NCBI GenBank assembly: GCA_023230825.1
Contig: JALNWO010000026.1
Span: 1 to 14,944 of the forward strand
Direction of reading: 5' to 3'
Source of the DNA: Acholeplasmataceae bacterium
GTDB taxonomy: Bacteria > Bacillota_I > Bacilli_A > Acholeplasmatales > Acholeplasmataceae
DNA: 14,944 nt
Shown: piece after piece, positions 1-7,655 of the stretch
Layout of the letters: the number at the start of each line of letters is the position of its first letter
Numbering within the stretch: position 1 is the stretch's first letter
Notes under the pieces: generated by a model
Database searches by the model: none
What the model saw: only the letters and a program-made list of their open reading frames with translations
What the model was told of the DNA's origin: nothing
Translations under genes and position numbers: made by a program

Positions 1-711
1 CAAGAACAAGAAGGTTACGCCATTGGTGGTGTTCCAGTGTTATATGCTGAAAGTATGATCCCTTTAAATGGTGGGAAACTCATTAATGGTGATACCGGTC
101 GTGTTGCCTTTAATCAAGCACCCGCTCTTGCAACACTTGATTTCTTAAGCGACTTATGGACAAAAGGTCTCTTTGAACCAGCTGGCGCTTATGATGCAGG
201 TTCTGCATTATGGATGGCCGGTCGTGTTGCAATCCATCCAGGTAGCTTATGGTTCGTGAATGCCGATAATAGATGGGGTAACATTAGTTTTGAACTTGGT
301 TATGTTCCTTATCCAAGAAGCGATACATACAGTGGACAATACGCATCACCCATTTCTGGTGTTGCCGTTTATTCAATCGCATCTGGTATGACACCTGAGC
401 GTGAAGCTTTAGTCTTTAAAGTATGGAATGAGTTGCAACTTTGGAAAACTGAAGAAGAACTCCGTGATGATTTTGAAATTACGCTTATGACTCGTTTCGA
501 TAAAGATGTTTATGTTGAAGCTTACATGGCAATTTATGACAAAGTCTATTATGAATTAATTGGCGCGATTGGCATTAGCCATTATGGCGAAAACGGTTGG
601 CGGACAAACGCTGGTTTAGGTATTCGTGAAGGAACCGCAAGAACGAACGTTGACTCGATTGCCCCAATTTACCAAGCTGCACTTAACGAGTTTTTAAATC
701 CCTCAAATTAA
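1..711 (+). CDS. ABC transporter extracellular solute-binding protein, 5'-truncated by the window edge
   Basis: The frame is open from base 1 (first codons read QEQEGYAIGG) to a TAA at 709-711, so about 236 C-terminal residues are visible and the start lies upstream. The GTG at 37 is internal, not a start. The sequence resembles the C-terminal lobe of family 1 carbohydrate-binding proteins: an LNGGKLIN segment, a helix with LDFLSDLWTKGLFEP, an ALWMAGRVAIHPGSLW stretch typical of the region that tests whether the protein fills the site, a G-Y-V-P-Y-P motif, and a final helical part. The protein would be secreted or a lipoprotein and would deliver a saccharide to a permease pair. It is followed by a terminator-like hairpin and then by a second, much larger binding protein. 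Which permease pair it serves cannot be told from sequence. The family call is firm; the substrate is unknown. Confidence 0.85.
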   Translation, partial: QEQEGYAIGGVPVLYAESMIPLNGGKLINGDTGRVAFNQAPALATLDFLSDLWTKGLFEPAGAYDAGSALWMAGRVAIHPGSLWFVNADNRWGNISFELGYVPYPRSDTYSGQYASPISGVAVYSIASGMTPEREALVFKVWNELQLWKTEEELRDDFEITLMTRFDKDVYVEAYMAIYDKVYYELIGAIGISHYGENGWRTNAGLGIREGTARTNVDSIAPIYQAALNEFLNPSN

Positions 712-716
712 GAAGT

Positions 717-744
717 TAATCCCCCTTGACCTCAAGGGGGATTA
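717..744 (+). terminator. Intrinsic terminator or attenuator hairpin between two binding-protein genes
   Basis: The arms TAATCCCCCTTGA (717-729) and TCAAGGGGGATTA (732-744) are perfect 13-bp reverse complements separated by CC. In practice the innermost pairs would open to give a 4-6 nt loop. The hairpin starts 5 nt after the stop of the first binding-protein gene. The following tract, ATTATTTC, is only moderately U-rich, so termination may be partial. That would leave the first gene more strongly expressed than the downstream genes, as is common for binding proteins versus their permeases. The hairpin could also protect the 3' end of the upstream message. Confidence 0.75.
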
Positions 745-748
745 TTTC

Positions 749-760
749 AAAGGATGTGAT
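749..760 (+). promoter_or_regulatory. Near-perfect Shine-Dalgarno that points to an ATT start at 765
   Basis: AAAGGATGTGAT matches 11 of 12 positions of the full anti-SD complement AAAGGAGGTGAT. The AAAGGATG core ends at 756 and exactly 8 nt separate it from ATT at 765. The next gene has the same geometry: AAAGGAGG at 3689-3696, 8 nt, then ATG at 3705. No ATG, GTG or TTG lies at a suitable distance in this frame; the in-frame GTG at 756 sits inside the SD itself. The site therefore decides the start. Confidence 0.7.
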
Positions 761-764
761 TGAC

Positions 765-3686
765 ATTAAAAAAATCATTATTATTTCACTGAGTATATTA
801 GGACTCATTTTAGTCGTGGCCATCGTCGATAGCATCGTTGTTAAGATGAAAAAAGACACATTACTTTTTAACCGTGAACCTGTCGCCCACATTAATCCAG
901 CCGAGTTAGGAGAATTAGATCCAAACTCGTATTTTCACTATTTAACGAGCAATCCAGAAGTGTACCCCCAAAATGAGATGATTCAATTGGATGGTGCAGG
1001 TTTTGACGCGATTGTTGGTAATCATCGTGTGTTGGATGAATATGAAGGGGTTACCCAGCCGCTACTTACTGAAGAGAAGGGACGTGTCTCTTGGACTTTC
1101 GAAATACCCTGGTCGGGTTTTTACCACTTGAAGCTTAAATATTTTCCTTATCCAGGTAAAAGTTCATCGATTGAAAGAAGACTTTATATTAATGATGAAG
1201 TTCCTTTTGATGGTGCCAACAACCTGGTTTTTTATCGGATTTGGCAAAGCCAAGGCGATGAGGTAAAAAGAGATATTCATGGTAACGATATTCGTCCGAG
1301 TCAAATTGAAAACCCATTTTGGACAGAAGCATTGTTTAAAGACGCAATTGGTTATGTCAATGAACCATATGCTTTTTATTTTCAAGCAGGACCCAACACA
1401 ATTACGTTAGAATCTGTGAGAGAACCCCTTTTAATCGATAAAATCGAAATCATTTCGGTTGAACAACGACAAACCTATGCGGAAGTGTACCAACAGTATT
1501 TAAATCAAGGCTATGAAAAAGTAAAACAAGACCCTGTTTTCTTACAAGCCGAAGATGCAGCCTATACGACATCACCGACACTTTATCCGTTAAACGACCG
1601 GACCAGTCAAATGACGATGCCAAGTCATCATTCATTGATTCGTTTAAACACCATTGGTGGTGCCAACTGGCGTGTTGCAGGTGACCAGATTAGTTGGGAG
1701 TTTAACATTGATGAAGCTGGACTTTATGCGATTAGCCTTCGTGTTAAACAAAAGATTGCTGCTGGGATGAATGTGAGCCGTAATATATACATTGATGGAA
1801 AGATTCCTTTTAAAGAATTTGAAAACTTTCAATTTCCTTATTCAAATGATTGGCGGATTCAAACATTGGGCTCCAATGATGATCCATATTATTTATATTT
1901 TTCCGAAGGAAAACATGTGATTACTTTTGAGATTTCCTTAGGAGAGTATGGTCCCATTATTGCTCAAGTTCAAAATTCAATCAATCAATTGAATAAACTC
2001 TATCGAGAAATTTTAGTTTATACAGGACCTGAACCCGATCCATATCGTGACTATGAATTAACGAGACGTGTGGACCGGATGTTAGAACGCTTAGAAGAAG
2101 AAAGAAACAATTTAGTTTCTATTCGCGAGCGAATTATTGAAATTTCCGGATCAACGAGTGAGAAAACAGGTATTTTAGACACCTTTATTATACAACTCGA
2201 TGATTTTTTAGAAAAACCAAGAAAAATCCATCGAAACTTGTTTAGCTATAGTGCCAATATTTCAGCACTAGGAACACTCGTTATTTTAATGTCAGAACAA
2301 CCATTAGAAATTGATTATTTTGTGATTCATCATGAAAACGAAACCATGCCACAAAACAAAGCATCCTGGATTTCACGGATGTGGTTTAGTCTTCGTTCCT
2401 TTTTCGCAAGTTTCGTAACAAACTATGCCGCAATCGGCCAAACAGAAGCAGGCGGCATCACCGAAACAATTGAAGTATGGATTTCTGTTGGTCGTGACCA
2501 AACCAATATTTTAAGAAAATTAATTGACGAATCGTTTACACCAAACACAGGCATTCAAGTCGACTTAAAGTTAGTCAATGCAGCTGTCTTATTACCAGCA
2601 ACACTTTCTGGCGTGGGTCCAGATGTTGCGATGGGAGTGGGTTATAACGTCCCCGTGAACTACGCGATGAGAAATGCGGTGTATGATTTATCACAAGAAC
2701 CCGAATTTGATATGGTTAAAGATCGGTTTATGGACAGTGCGATGACAGGCTTTAAGTATGAAGGTGGAACGTTCGCTCTTCCTGAACAGCAAATCTTTTT
2801 AATGATGTTTTACCGAACCGATATTTTTGAAGAGATGGGTTTCTCAGTTCCTCACACTTGGCGTGATGTGATTGAGATGATTCCTGATTTACAAAAACAC
2901 AACTTAGAGTTTTATTTACCAGTTCCAATTTCTCAAGGAAACGTTATTAACTTACCACCGAACCCTATTTTCGCAACGATGTTTTATCAAAATGATGGTG
3001 AGTTTTACATTAATGATAATTTAGAAAGTGGCTTTAACGAAGGATTAGGACCCGAAGTCTTCGAGACATGGACCCGGTTTTATACCGATTATTCATTCCC
3101 CGTTGAAGCAAACTTCGTCAACCGTTTTAGAAGCGGGCAAATGCCTATCGGTGTGACCTATTATAATACGTATAATACGCTTAGTGTCTTCGCTCCGGAA
3201 ATTCGTGGAAAATGGGATTTCACTACAGTTCCAGGAACCATTACTACTGATGAACATGGTAATGAAGTGTTAAGAAAAGACACTGTCTCCACCAATACAG
3301 GCGTCATGATTATGGAACAATCACAGAAAAAGGCCGCATCTTGGAAGTTTTTAGAATGGTGGACAAGAACAGAAATTCAAGTTCAATTTGGACGTGAAAT
3401 GGAAGGTATCTTAGGAGCTGCTGCTCGCTACCCAACCGCAAACATTGAAGCTTTAACCCAACTTCCTTGGACCGTTGAAGAATATGAAAAACTACAAGAG
3501 CAATGGGCATGGGTCAAAGGTGTTCCTGAAGTGCCTGGAGGCTATATGACTGGACGTCACTTGGATAATGCATTCCGTCTTGTGATTAACGAAAATGCGA
3601 ATCCACGGGAAACGATATATGATTATGTCCTCATTATTAATGAAGAAATGATGAAGAAACGACGAGAATTTGGTCTCATAGACTAA
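765..3686 (+). CDS. Large membrane-anchored solute-binding protein with duplicated beta-sandwich (CBM-like) N-terminal region
   Basis: About 973 residues are predicted from an ATT start (initiator Met expected), giving an N-terminus reading (M)KKIIIISLSILG, a classic signal/anchor. There is no lipobox Cys and I see no Cys in the protein, so residues about 4-27 probably stay as a membrane anchor. Residues about 62-232 and 260-525 look like two related galactose-binding-like beta-sandwiches. The pattern SW-x-F-x-I...G-x-Y...YI...PF occurs at about 108-148 and again at 309-349, QAEDA opens the second copy at 261, and both copies end in a PL-x-ID strand (221 and 513). A charged helical insertion (about 399-497) interrupts the second copy. 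From about 566 to the end there is a family 1 solute-binding domain (TIEVWISVGRDQ onward, with FALPEQQ and FYTDY segments). Normal binding proteins are 400-500 residues. The gene is followed by a permease pair after 18 bp. Role: capture of an unknown, probably complex glycan at the cell surface. The binding domain is firm; the sandwich assignment is inference. Confidence 0.88.
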   Translation: MKKIIIISLSILGLILVVAIVDSIVVKMKKDTLLFNREPVAHINPAELGELDPNSYFHYLTSNPEVYPQNEMIQLDGAGFDAIVGNHRVLDEYEGVTQPLLTEEKGRVSWTFEIPWSGFYHLKLKYFPYPGKSSSIERRLYINDEVPFDGANNLVFYRIWQSQGDEVKRDIHGNDIRPSQIENPFWTEALFKDAIGYVNEPYAFYFQAGPNTITLESVREPLLIDKIEIISVEQRQTYAEVYQQYLNQGYEKVKQDPVFLQAEDAAYTTSPTLYPLNDRTSQMTMPSHHSLIRLNTIGGANWRVAGDQISWEFNIDEAGLYAISLRVKQKIAAGMNVSRNIYIDGKIPFKEFENFQFPYSNDWRIQTLGSNDDPYYLYFSEGKHVITFEISLGEYGPIIAQVQNSINQLNKLYREILVYTGPEPDPYRDYELTRRVDRMLERLEEERNNLVSIRERIIEISGSTSEKTGILDTFIIQLDDFLEKPRKIHRNLFSYSANISALGTLVILMSEQPLEIDYFVIHHENETMPQNKASWISRMWFSLRSFFASFVTNYAAIGQTEAGGITETIEVWISVGRDQTNILRKLIDESFTPNTGIQVDLKLVNAAVLLPATLSGVGPDVAMGVGYNVPVNYAMRNAVYDLSQEPEFDMVKDRFMDSAMTGFKYEGGTFALPEQQIFLMMFYRTDIFEEMGFSVPHTWRDVIEMIPDLQKHNLEFYLPVPISQGNVINLPPNPIFATMFYQNDGEFYINDNLESGFNEGLGPEVFETWTRFYTDYSFPVEANFVNRFRSGQMPIGVTYYNTYNTLSVFAPEIRGKWDFTTVPGTITTDEHGNEVLRKDTVSTNTGVMIMEQSQKKAASWKFLEWWTRTEIQVQFGREMEGILGAAARYPTANIEALTQLPWTVEEYEKLQEQWAWVKGVPEVPGGYMTGRHLDNAFRLVINENANPRETIYDYVLIINEEMMKKRREFGLID

Positions 3687-3704
3687 CGAAAGGAGGCATC
3701 CGTT

Positions 3705-4631
3705 ATGCAAGATAACATCAATATGAATTTGACAAAACGTCAACTACTATGGAAAGACGTGAAAAAGAATAAGCATAATTACGTTTTGATGGCTCCTTAC
3801 ATGATACTCTTTTTCACCTTCACCATTATTCCTGTATTCATGTCTTTAGGTATTAGTTTTACTTATTTTAACCTTTTAGAAACACCCCGATTCATCGGGT
3901 TAGATAATTATACAAAATTACTGTTGGATGATGATATTTTCATTATCGCGTTAAAAAACACATTGATTTTAGCCGTAGTCACGGGACCTGTTAGCTATTT
4001 ACTAGCGTTTGTCTTCGCATGGCTCATTAATGAACTAAAACCACGCTTAAGAGCGTTTATGACACTGATCTTTTATGCCCCTAGTATTTCTGGGAACGCC
4101 TTCTTAATTTGGCTCTTGATTTTCTCAGGGGACGTTCATGGGTATGCCAACGCGATTATGGTTCGTTTAGGGATTATTGATAACCCTGTTTTATGGTTGA
4201 ATGATCCCAAATACATGTTAATGGTGATTATTATCGTTCAGCTATGGCTCAGCTTGGGTGTCTCATTCTTAGCCTTTATCGCCGGTCTTCAAAGTGTTGA
4301 TAGAACTCTTTATGAAGCGGGTGCGATTGACGGCATTAGAAACCGCTGGCAAGAATTATGGCATATTACTTTGCCATCCATGAAACCACAATTATTATTT
4401 GGAGCAGTCATGCAAATTACGACATCACTGGCCATCGCAGAAGTGTCGATGCAACTTGTGGGATTCCCATCGGTTCAATATGCGGGTCATACGATTGTGA
4501 CTCACTTAATTGACTTTGGGTCTATCCGTTTTGATTTAGGGTATGCATCAGCGATTGCGACATTGTTATTCTTAATTATGATGACCGCCAACCTCTTGGT
4601 TCGTTCCATTTTAAGAAGGGTGGGTGATTAA
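3705..4631 (+). CDS. Carbohydrate ABC transporter permease A1 (MalF/UgpA-like)
   Basis: A 308-residue inner-membrane permease with about six transmembrane segments (first one around 28-50). The cytoplasmic EAA loop that docks the ATPase is clear at residues 204-227: Y-E-A-G-A-I-D-G followed by ITLPSMKP. The FIGLDNYTKLL segment after the first membrane helix is typical of the MalF-like half of CUT1 importers. The start is ATG 3705 behind a perfect AAAGGAGG with 8-nt spacing, 18 bp after the large binding-protein gene. Its stop TAA shares one base with the ATG of the next permease, so the two halves are probably translated together. Substrate specificity cannot be read from the sequence, but the neighbours suggest an oligosaccharide. 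Confidence 0.93.
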   Translation: MQDNINMNLTKRQLLWKDVKKNKHNYVLMAPYMILFFTFTIIPVFMSLGISFTYFNLLETPRFIGLDNYTKLLLDDDIFIIALKNTLILAVVTGPVSYLLAFVFAWLINELKPRLRAFMTLIFYAPSISGNAFLIWLLIFSGDVHGYANAIMVRLGIIDNPVLWLNDPKYMLMVIIIVQLWLSLGVSFLAFIAGLQSVDRTLYEAGAIDGIRNRWQELWHITLPSMKPQLLFGAVMQITTSLAIAEVSMQLVGFPSVQYAGHTIVTHLIDFGSIRFDLGYASAIATLLFLIMMTANLLVRSILRRVGD

Positions 4632-5518
4632 TGATGACGCAAATTATCGAACAAATTAAAAACCGTAGGTATCGCCGCAGAAAACGGATTAACCGTTCAA
4701 AAGCTGGTGACATTGCTTTATTTACCATTTTAATTTTATTTGGCTTCTTTAGCGCCTTCCCCCTCATTATGACAGTATCAAATGCTTTTAAACCTTTGGA
4801 TGAACTCTTCTTATTCCCACCGCGTTTATTACCGCGAAACTTAACAGTGGAAAACTTTAGAGATTTATCAGAACTAATGAGCAACTCGTGGATTCCTTTT
4901 ACGCGTTATTTCTTCAACACGATTTTAATCACAACATTAGGAACTGCCGGTCACGTGTTAATCGCATCAATGGCCGCTTATCCACTTGCGAAATATAAAT
5001 TCCCTGGACGGACCATTCTCTTTACATTGGTCGTTTACTCATTAATGTTTGCCCCTCAGGTGACAGCGACTCCAAACTATATTATCATTACCCGTTTAGG
5101 ATTAATTGATTCACATGCAGCCATCATTTTACCAGCCATTGCCTCTTCATTGGGACTTTATTTAATGAAGCAGTTTATGGAACAAATTCCCGACGAACTG
5201 ATTGAAAGTGCAAAAATTGATGGCGCGAGTGAATATCGGATTTTCTTCCAAATTGTGATGCCACTCGTTAAACCAGCCTGGTTAACACTCATTATCTTAT
5301 TATTCCAAAGACTATGGGTTACCGACGGCGGATCATTTATCTTTAGTGAAGAATTAAAACCAGTGAGCTATGCGCTTAGACAAATTGCCGCAGGAACGAT
5401 TGAAAGAGCGGGCACCATTGCTGCAGTCTCTTTCATTATGATGGTTGTCCCTGTGACTTTCTTCATTCTTTCTCAGTCTAAGATTGTCGAAACATTTAGC
5501 CATTCTGGTATGAAATAG
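4631..5518 (+). CDS. Carbohydrate ABC transporter permease A2 (MalG/UgpE-like)
   Basis: A 295-residue permease with a basic N-terminal tail (NRRYRRRKRINR) and about six membrane segments. The EAA loop is at residues 192-214 (ESAKIDGASEYRIFFQIVMP), and the protein ends in the MalG-like manner (FSHSGMK). It forms the heterodimeric channel with the preceding permease. ATG 4631 overlaps the upstream TAA by one base; a second in-frame ATG at 4634 is an alternative start and may fit the GGTGAT ribosome-binding match just upstream better. The stop is TAG at 5516-5518, and the next gene starts 11 bp later. No ATPase gene accompanies the pair. Confidence 0.93.
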   Translation: MMTQIIEQIKNRRYRRRKRINRSKAGDIALFTILILFGFFSAFPLIMTVSNAFKPLDELFLFPPRLLPRNLTVENFRDLSELMSNSWIPFTRYFFNTILITTLGTAGHVLIASMAAYPLAKYKFPGRTILFTLVVYSLMFAPQVTATPNYIIITRLGLIDSHAAIILPAIASSLGLYLMKQFMEQIPDELIESAKIDGASEYRIFFQIVMPLVKPAWLTLIILLFQRLWVTDGGSFIFSEELKPVSYALRQIAAGTIERAGTIAAVSFIMMVVPVTFFILSQSKIVETFSHSGMK

Positions 5519-5529
5519 GAGGGGAAAAG

Positions 5530-7002
5530 ATGAGATTAATGATGATTTTTTCATTGCTCCTAACATTGCCTATTCAATTGGCAACGGTGCGCTACAATTA
5601 TTCATACTATGGGGATGTCATTCATTCCGCACCCGGAATGAACTATGCCACCCACTTTAACGCAAACACTTTAGGAACGACACTTTCTTCACCAGAAGAC
5701 ATTGTTGTTTATGAAGGTGTCATTTATATGATTGACTCAGGAACGAACCGTTTATATTTAATTGATGATGAATTTCAAATTCAAGCCATTCATCAAGAAT
5801 TCCCTTTACATCAAAGTTATATTGACAAACTAACGGCTCAAGGTGTCTCTGAGTTTCCGAACTTAACACTAAGTGCACCTTTTGGCGTTGAAGTACATGA
5901 AAGTGGAATTTATATTGCCGATAGCGGCAATGGTCGAATTGTAAAACTCAATCACCATTTTGAAGTTCTTGATACATTTAGTCAAGTTGATGATCCTACT
6001 TTTGATGAATTACGCTTTGAACCACGAAAATTAACTGTTGATGGATCAGAACGAATTTATGTTGTCGCAAGAAACGTTTATGAGGGCATCATTGAGTTAA
6101 GTAGTGATGGAACTTTTAACCGGTTTACTGGTGTGAACCCTGTGAGCTTAACGCCAATTGAAGTTTTCCGGCGCTCGCTCATGACTGAAGAACAACTTTC
6201 ACAACTCCAACTTTATTTACCAACAGAATATACAAACGTTCAAATGGATGAGAAAAACTTTATTTACGCAACGTCTAAACCTGCTTCTGGAAATGCAGAA
6301 AACATTATTCAGTTAATTAACCCCAAAGGTGTTGACGTCTTAAAGCGAAATGGTTATCATCCACCAATGGGTGACATCCATTATATTCAAGGCTCTAATA
6401 ATTACGTGATTACCGGCGCATCAACACTCGTTGATATCGCCTATACTGATCACGGCATCTTTACTGTCTTAGACCAAAAAAGGTCACGTTTATTTACTTA
6501 TGATAGTGAAGGTAATTTACTATATATCAACGGTGATGAAGGAGCACAATCAGATAAATTTGCAGAAGGTGTCGCCATTGCGTATTTTAACGATGACCTC
6601 TTAGTTTTAGATAGACGCTCAAGAACAATTGTTGTTTATCAGTTAACCCCATTTGGTGAAGCAGTCAATCAAGCCATCGCTTTTCATTCGATCGGTGAGT
6701 TTGAAAAAGCAGCTGAACTTTGGGAAGAGGTTCTTGTGTTAAACACCAACTATGAAATTGCCTATAATGGTTTAGGTAAATACTATTTGCGCATGGGTGA
6801 TTATCAAAAGGCGCTTGAATATTTTAATTTGGGTCATGATAAATATTATTATTCAAGAGCTTATAAATCATATCGCAATGAAATCTTAAAGAAAAACTTT
6901 GGGTATATTTTCGGTGGCATTGTCTTAGCCTTCGGGGCTTGGGCATACTTTAAGATTCGCAAAACAAAAGCAAAAGGAGGAACGATTTTGTATGAAGACT
7001 AA
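5530..7002 (+). CDS. Secreted NHL-type beta-propeller protein with TPR repeats and C-terminal membrane anchor
   Basis: 490 residues; ATG 5530 follows an AGGAGG-containing site at 5517-5522. An N-terminal hydrophobic stretch (residues 3-19) looks like a signal peptide. Residues about 50-372 contain repeated NHL/propeller blades, clearest at 52-79 (IYMIDSGTNRLYLID), 114-140 (IYIADSGNGRIVKL), 301-331 and 347-372 (LVLDRRSRTIVVYQL). Two TPR-like helix pairs follow at about 375-409 (GEFEKAAELWEEVL) and 410-443 (GDYQKALEYFNLG). A membrane helix at about 457-475 is followed by a short basic tail. The propeller and TPRs should therefore lie outside the cell, tethered at the C-terminus. No catalytic residues are recognised. 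The likely role is binding or assembly of surface components, or ligand sensing. The gene lies between permease pair A and the Yip1 gene, overlapping the latter by 11 bp. Function is unknown. Confidence 0.85.
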   Translation: MRLMMIFSLLLTLPIQLATVRYNYSYYGDVIHSAPGMNYATHFNANTLGTTLSSPEDIVVYEGVIYMIDSGTNRLYLIDDEFQIQAIHQEFPLHQSYIDKLTAQGVSEFPNLTLSAPFGVEVHESGIYIADSGNGRIVKLNHHFEVLDTFSQVDDPTFDELRFEPRKLTVDGSERIYVVARNVYEGIIELSSDGTFNRFTGVNPVSLTPIEVFRRSLMTEEQLSQLQLYLPTEYTNVQMDEKNFIYATSKPASGNAENIIQLINPKGVDVLKRNGYHPPMGDIHYIQGSNNYVITGASTLVDIAYTDHGIFTVLDQKRSRLFTYDSEGNLLYINGDEGAQSDKFAEGVAIAYFNDDLLVLDRRSRTIVVYQLTPFGEAVNQAIAFHSIGEFEKAAELWEEVLVLNTNYEIAYNGLGKYYLRMGDYQKALEYFNLGHDKYYYSRAYKSYRNEILKKNFGYIFGGIVLAFGAWAYFKIRKTKAKGGTILYED

Positions 7003-7645
7003 ATTCTTAGACGGACTTAAAGCCTTTTACTTACATTACTTTAAGTTCCCTAAATACGTTCTTTTCCACCCTTTTGATGGCTATGATGAATTAAAACGTT
7101 ATAAGAAAGGAAAAATGAGTGTCGCGTTTGTCTTTATTACGCTTTATGCTTTTTTCCGAATATTCGCGTATCAAAGAGAAGGTTTCTTAATTAATGAGCG
7201 TAACCCCTTGCATCTCAATAGTTTGCAAGAGATTTTCGCCGTGATTTTACTCCTTGTCTTATTTACTGTTGGTAACTGGTCTGTGACCACACTGATGGAA
7301 GGTAAGGGTAAATTTAAAGAAATCGTGATGGTAACAGGTTACTCTTTATTTCCGTTAATTTTAATTGGTTATCCAGCTGTTATTTTATCTAACTTCTTAA
7401 CGTTAGAAGAAATGGCTCTTTATCAACTTCTTATGGGATTTGCGTATGTTGCGACAGGATGGATGTTATTTATGGGCATTTTGAATATTCATGAATATGG
7501 CCTTGGGAAGACCATTTTGGCTTTCATTTTAACTATTGTTGCGATGGCCGCGATGATTTTCTTTGGTTTATTATTCTTTGATTTAATTCAACAAGTCATC
7601 GAGTTCTTTTCTTCAATTTATGAAGAACTGAGTTTGAGATATTAG
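6992..7645 (+). CDS. Yip1-family multi-pass membrane protein
   Basis: 217 residues with about five membrane segments (roughly 41-60, 80-100, 112-134, 144-165 and 173-198). The N-terminal FHPFDGYDELKRYKKGK motif just before the first membrane helix, followed by an NW...LMEGKGKFKEI loop and a Y-S-L-F-P turn, is what I associate with bacterial Yip1-domain proteins. ATG 6992 lies 11 nt after AAAAGGAGG (6972-6980), inside the 3' end of the propeller gene, so translation is probably coupled. Bacterial Yip1 proteins have no established biochemical role. Here the position between surface-protein genes of a transport operon suggests a membrane partner of the transporter or of the DUF5696 and propeller proteins, but this is inference. 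Confidence 0.8.
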   Translation: MKTKFLDGLKAFYLHYFKFPKYVLFHPFDGYDELKRYKKGKMSVAFVFITLYAFFRIFAYQREGFLINERNPLHLNSLQEIFAVILLLVLFTVGNWSVTTLMEGKGKFKEIVMVTGYSLFPLILIGYPAVILSNFLTLEEMALYQLLMGFAYVATGWMLFMGILNIHEYGLGKTILAFILTIVAMAAMIFFGLLFFDLIQQVIEFFSSIYEELSLRY

Positions 7646-7655
7646 AGGTGATGAG

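Noticed and set aside
726..764. TTG at 726 (or GTG at 756) as the start of the large binding protein
   Set aside because: TTG 726 lies inside the left arm of the terminator hairpin and has no ribosome-binding site. GTG 756 is part of the SD sequence. The secretion signal begins at the ATT 765 codon.
760..788. TTGACA at 760-765 as a promoter -35 box
   Set aside because: No acceptable -10 sits 16-18 bp downstream (the best match, TATTAT at 779, gives a 13-bp spacer), and the hexamer overlaps the start codon of the gene.
3162..3179. Tandem TATAATACG TATAATACG resembling two -10 boxes
   Set aside because: It encodes the repeated Tyr-Asn-Thr pair inside the large binding protein and has no -35-like hexamer at the right distance.
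1164..5566. Several minus-strand open frames of 60-100 codons in this stretch and others at 10444-10707 and 12851-13278
   Set aside because: Each lies opposite a well-supported plus-strand gene, has no recognisable domain and lacks a ribosome-binding site.
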